In this document: positions 62,547 through 64,000 of the stretch, piece after piece
How positions within the stretch are numbered: the first letter of the stretch is position 1
How the letters are laid out: each line of letters begins with the position of its first letter
NCBI GenBank assembly: GCA_017303555.1
Contig: JAFLCN010000004.1
Location: forward strand, 185,728-249,727
Direction of reading: 5' to 3'
Source: Planctomycetota bacterium
Lineage (GTDB): Bacteria; Planctomycetota; Phycisphaerae; Phycisphaerales; UBA1924
Length of the DNA: 64,000 nt
The notes under the pieces: generated by a model
Seen by the model: only the letters and a program-made list of their open reading frames with translations
The model's database searches: none
Told to the model about the DNA's origin: nothing
Program-made: the position numbers and the translations under genes

Positions 62547-63836
62547 CTATCCGGGCATCAACGTCGGCATGCCGGTGCGGGTTCGGGGGACTTCGTTGGG
62601 GCGGACGCCCTTCGGGAGGCCGGCAATTTGCTCGATGTGGTCGGCTGCGAGCGGGCCGGCGTGGAGGCCTCCGAATTTTTCGAGCACAGCGCGGAGCTCA
62701 AACTGTTGTGCCGCGAGTTTTTGCGGGTCGCGCAGGATTGCTCCGGCGGCGTCGGCGATCGGGACTGCGCCGCCGAAGTGCGGGACGAACTCGGGGAGAA
62801 TTTCGCGATCGGCGATCAGATTGGGAAGCGTGAAGTACTTTGTTGTCAGGAGCCAGCGAGCGAAGCCGTGATAGAGAATCGGGTTGGATTTGTAGAGCAC
62901 CACCATCGGCTTGACCTGGCGCGCGATCTGGAGCGTGACGGTGCCGGAAACAACCAGCGCGAGATCGCACCAGCGGACGACGGCGTCGGTCTGGCCGTGG
63001 ACGGTGATCAGATTGTCGGGCCAGGGGCCGAGGCGGCGGCGGTGACGCGCTGCGATTTCGTGGAGGCGTGATTCGACGCTGGGCTTGGTGGCGGCGACGA
63101 CGCCTCGCAGATTCGGAAACTCGGCGGAGAGGCGGACGAAGGCTTCGAGCAGGAGCGCGAAGTTGCTGTTGATCTCGCCGGGACGCGAGCCGGGCATGAG
63201 CGCGACACGCGGCCCCCCCACCTTTCCCGCCCCCACTCCCTCGCCGAAGGCGGAACCGATGACATCGAGGCGCTCGGTATCGAGGCGGACATCGAAGAGC
63301 GGGTGGCCGATGAACTTTGCCGCGACGCCTCGTTTGGTGAAGTAGTCCTCTTCGAAGGGGAGGATGCAGAGCACCTGATCGGTGAGGCGGCGGAGTTTGC
63401 GGATGCGCCACGGGCCCCACGCCCAGAGCTGCGGCGCGACCATGTGGACGACTTTGAGGCCGCGCTTTTTGGCGATGGCGCAGATGGGAAAGTTGGCGGC
63501 GGGCGAATCGACGGGGATGTGAACGGTGGGTTTGTGGGGAAGGTGGGCGTTGCTGCCGCCGGGCTCGAAGGAGTCGAGCCATGCGGCGATGCGGGCGTTG
63601 ATCTTTTGATGCTCGCGGATCTTTTTCAGACCGGGCATGCCCATGACGGCGTCGTCGCCGGTGCGCTCGATGATGGTCGCGCCTGCCGCGGCCATGTGCG
63701 GGCCGCCCCAGGCGTAAATCGGGAGATTGGGATGGCGGCGGCGGAGTTCGTCGATGACGATGGCGGCGTGGTCATCGCCGCTGGGTTCGAAGGCGGTGAA
63801 GAGGAGGGCGGGGGATGGGGGCGGACGGTCGGACAT
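62547..63836 (-). CDS. lpxB: Lipid-A-disaccharide synthase LpxB
   Basis: 429 residues. Motifs typical of LpxB: PSGDDHAA near the N-terminus, WGGPHMAAAGATII, WAWGPWRIRKL, LMPGSRPGEI, and SGTVTLQIARQVKPMVVLYKSNPI in the nucleotide-binding half. It joins two acyl-glucosamines to form the lipid A precursor, implying a lipopolysaccharide-bearing outer membrane. ATG 63836; TACTCT lies 10 bases upstream. The other lpx genes are not in the window. Confidence 0.9.
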   Translation of the reverse strand: MSDRPPPSPALLFTAFEPSGDDHAAIVIDELRRRHPNLPIYAWGGPHMAAAGATIIERTGDDAVMGMPGLKKIREHQKINARIAAWLDSFEPGGSNAHLPHKPTVHIPVDSPAANFPICAIAKKRGLKVVHMVAPQLWAWGPWRIRKLRRLTDQVLCILPFEEDYFTKRGVAAKFIGHPLFDVRLDTERLDVIGSAFGEGVGAGKVGGPRVALMPGSRPGEINSNFALLLEAFVRLSAEFPNLRGVVAATKPSVESRLHEIAARHRRRLGPWPDNLITVHGQTDAVVRWCDLALVVSGTVTLQIARQVKPMVVLYKSNPILYHGFARWLLTTKYFTLPNLIADREILPEFVPHFGGAVPIADAAGAILRDPQKLAAQQFELRAVLEKFGGLHAGPLAADHIEQIAGLPKGVRPNEVPRTRTGMPTLMPG

Positions 63837-63905
63837 TTGCGAGGGAAGAGTAGAGGGCGCGCGAGCGTGGGCGTGACCTGCTCCCCAAATCCTGATCCAT
63901 GCCTA

Positions 63906-64000
63906 TGAGAGTCTTGCACGACCCTGACGGGGTCGAGGAGACTCTTGAAGATGAAGCGGACGAGACATTCGGCGGAGCAGATCGTGAACAAGCTGCGTGA
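63906..64000 (+). mobile_element. Left end of an IS3-family insertion sequence (cut by window edge)
   Basis: Starts with TGAGAGTCTTGCACGACCC, beginning TG as IS3-family ends do, followed 45 bases later by the start of a typical OrfA. The element continues past the right edge, so its right inverted repeat and target duplication cannot be seen. Confidence 0.7.
63951..64000 (+). CDS. IS3-family transposase OrfA (N-terminal fragment)
   Basis: Only 16 codons: MKRTRHSAEQIVNKLR. This is the standard beginning of IS3-family OrfA proteins, whose first helix-turn-helix binds the ends of the element. GAGGAG at 63934 is a possible ribosome site, 11 bases before the ATG. Confidence 0.75.
   Translation, partial: MKRTRHSAEQIVNKLR

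Overview
The window looks like a GC-rich planctomycete chromosome, most likely class Phycisphaerae. The clues are two secreted proteins carrying paired dockerin-like loops of the GD-N-DG-VDD-DFV type, several prepilin-type proteins in one operon, an LpxB gene (so an outer membrane with lipid A), an Ffh, a free-standing HscB-like J protein, and many dispersed short repeats between genes. This assignment is an inference from sequence character, with no 16S rRNA or marker tree behind it.

Layout. 1-1.5 kb: a response regulator translationally coupled to an HD-GYP protein that runs off the left edge. 1.7-5.1 kb: four pseudopilin-like genes, each overlapping the next by ATGA. 5.2-24.9 kb: the main block, a nearly complete purine-to-ureidoglycolate pathway followed by molybdenum cofactor synthesis. 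It holds the three subunits of xanthine dehydrogenase, its XdhC-type maturation factor, a MocA/MobA-like nucleotidyltransferase, adenine deaminase, a CitE/HpcH-like aldolase-superfamily protein and an unknown 345-residue protein on the + strand. Allantoinase, allantoicase, OHCU decarboxylase, HIU hydrolase and uricase follow on the - strand. Then come moaA, a TauE/SafE permease, moaE, moaD, moeA, moaC and mogA. Together these take adenine through hypoxanthine, xanthine, urate and allantoin to ureidoglycolate and urea, and supply the cofactor the dehydrogenase needs. No ureidoglycolate lyase, urease or classical purine permease is recognisable in the window; the CitE-like, 345-residue and TauE-like proteins are candidates for the missing jobs.

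25-41 kb is mainly housekeeping: tRNA-Leu(CAA), FHA protein, amino-acid racemase, HscB-like protein, a secreted M1 metallopeptidase with a dockerin-like tail, thioredoxin-like protein, DUF1015 protein, AhpD-like protein, PurQ, MnmA, PriA, CarA, a second secreted dockerin-like protein, rhodanese and TPR protein. 41-64 kb holds a 3-hydroxyacyl-CoA dehydrogenase, a histone-H1-like protein, a UbiB-family kinase, several membrane or unknown proteins, an MgtC/DUF4010 protein, the catalytic subunit of a methylmalonyl-CoA-type mutase, TyrA, a SpoIIE-type phosphatase, Ffh, an ABC-F ATPase, a nuclease-like protein and LpxB. The right edge cuts into the left end of an IS3-family element.

Two window-wide themes stand out. 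First, about 17 genes have a TAnnnT-like -10 hexamer ending only 5-10 bases before the start codon, the spacing expected for leaderless mRNAs. Second, several families of short repeats fill intergenic space: a G-rich palindrome with 6 copies, heptamers, a nonamer and a CTCTGTG-type element. Some have entered coding sequence in frame (priA, the mutase gene, the 3' end of moaC).
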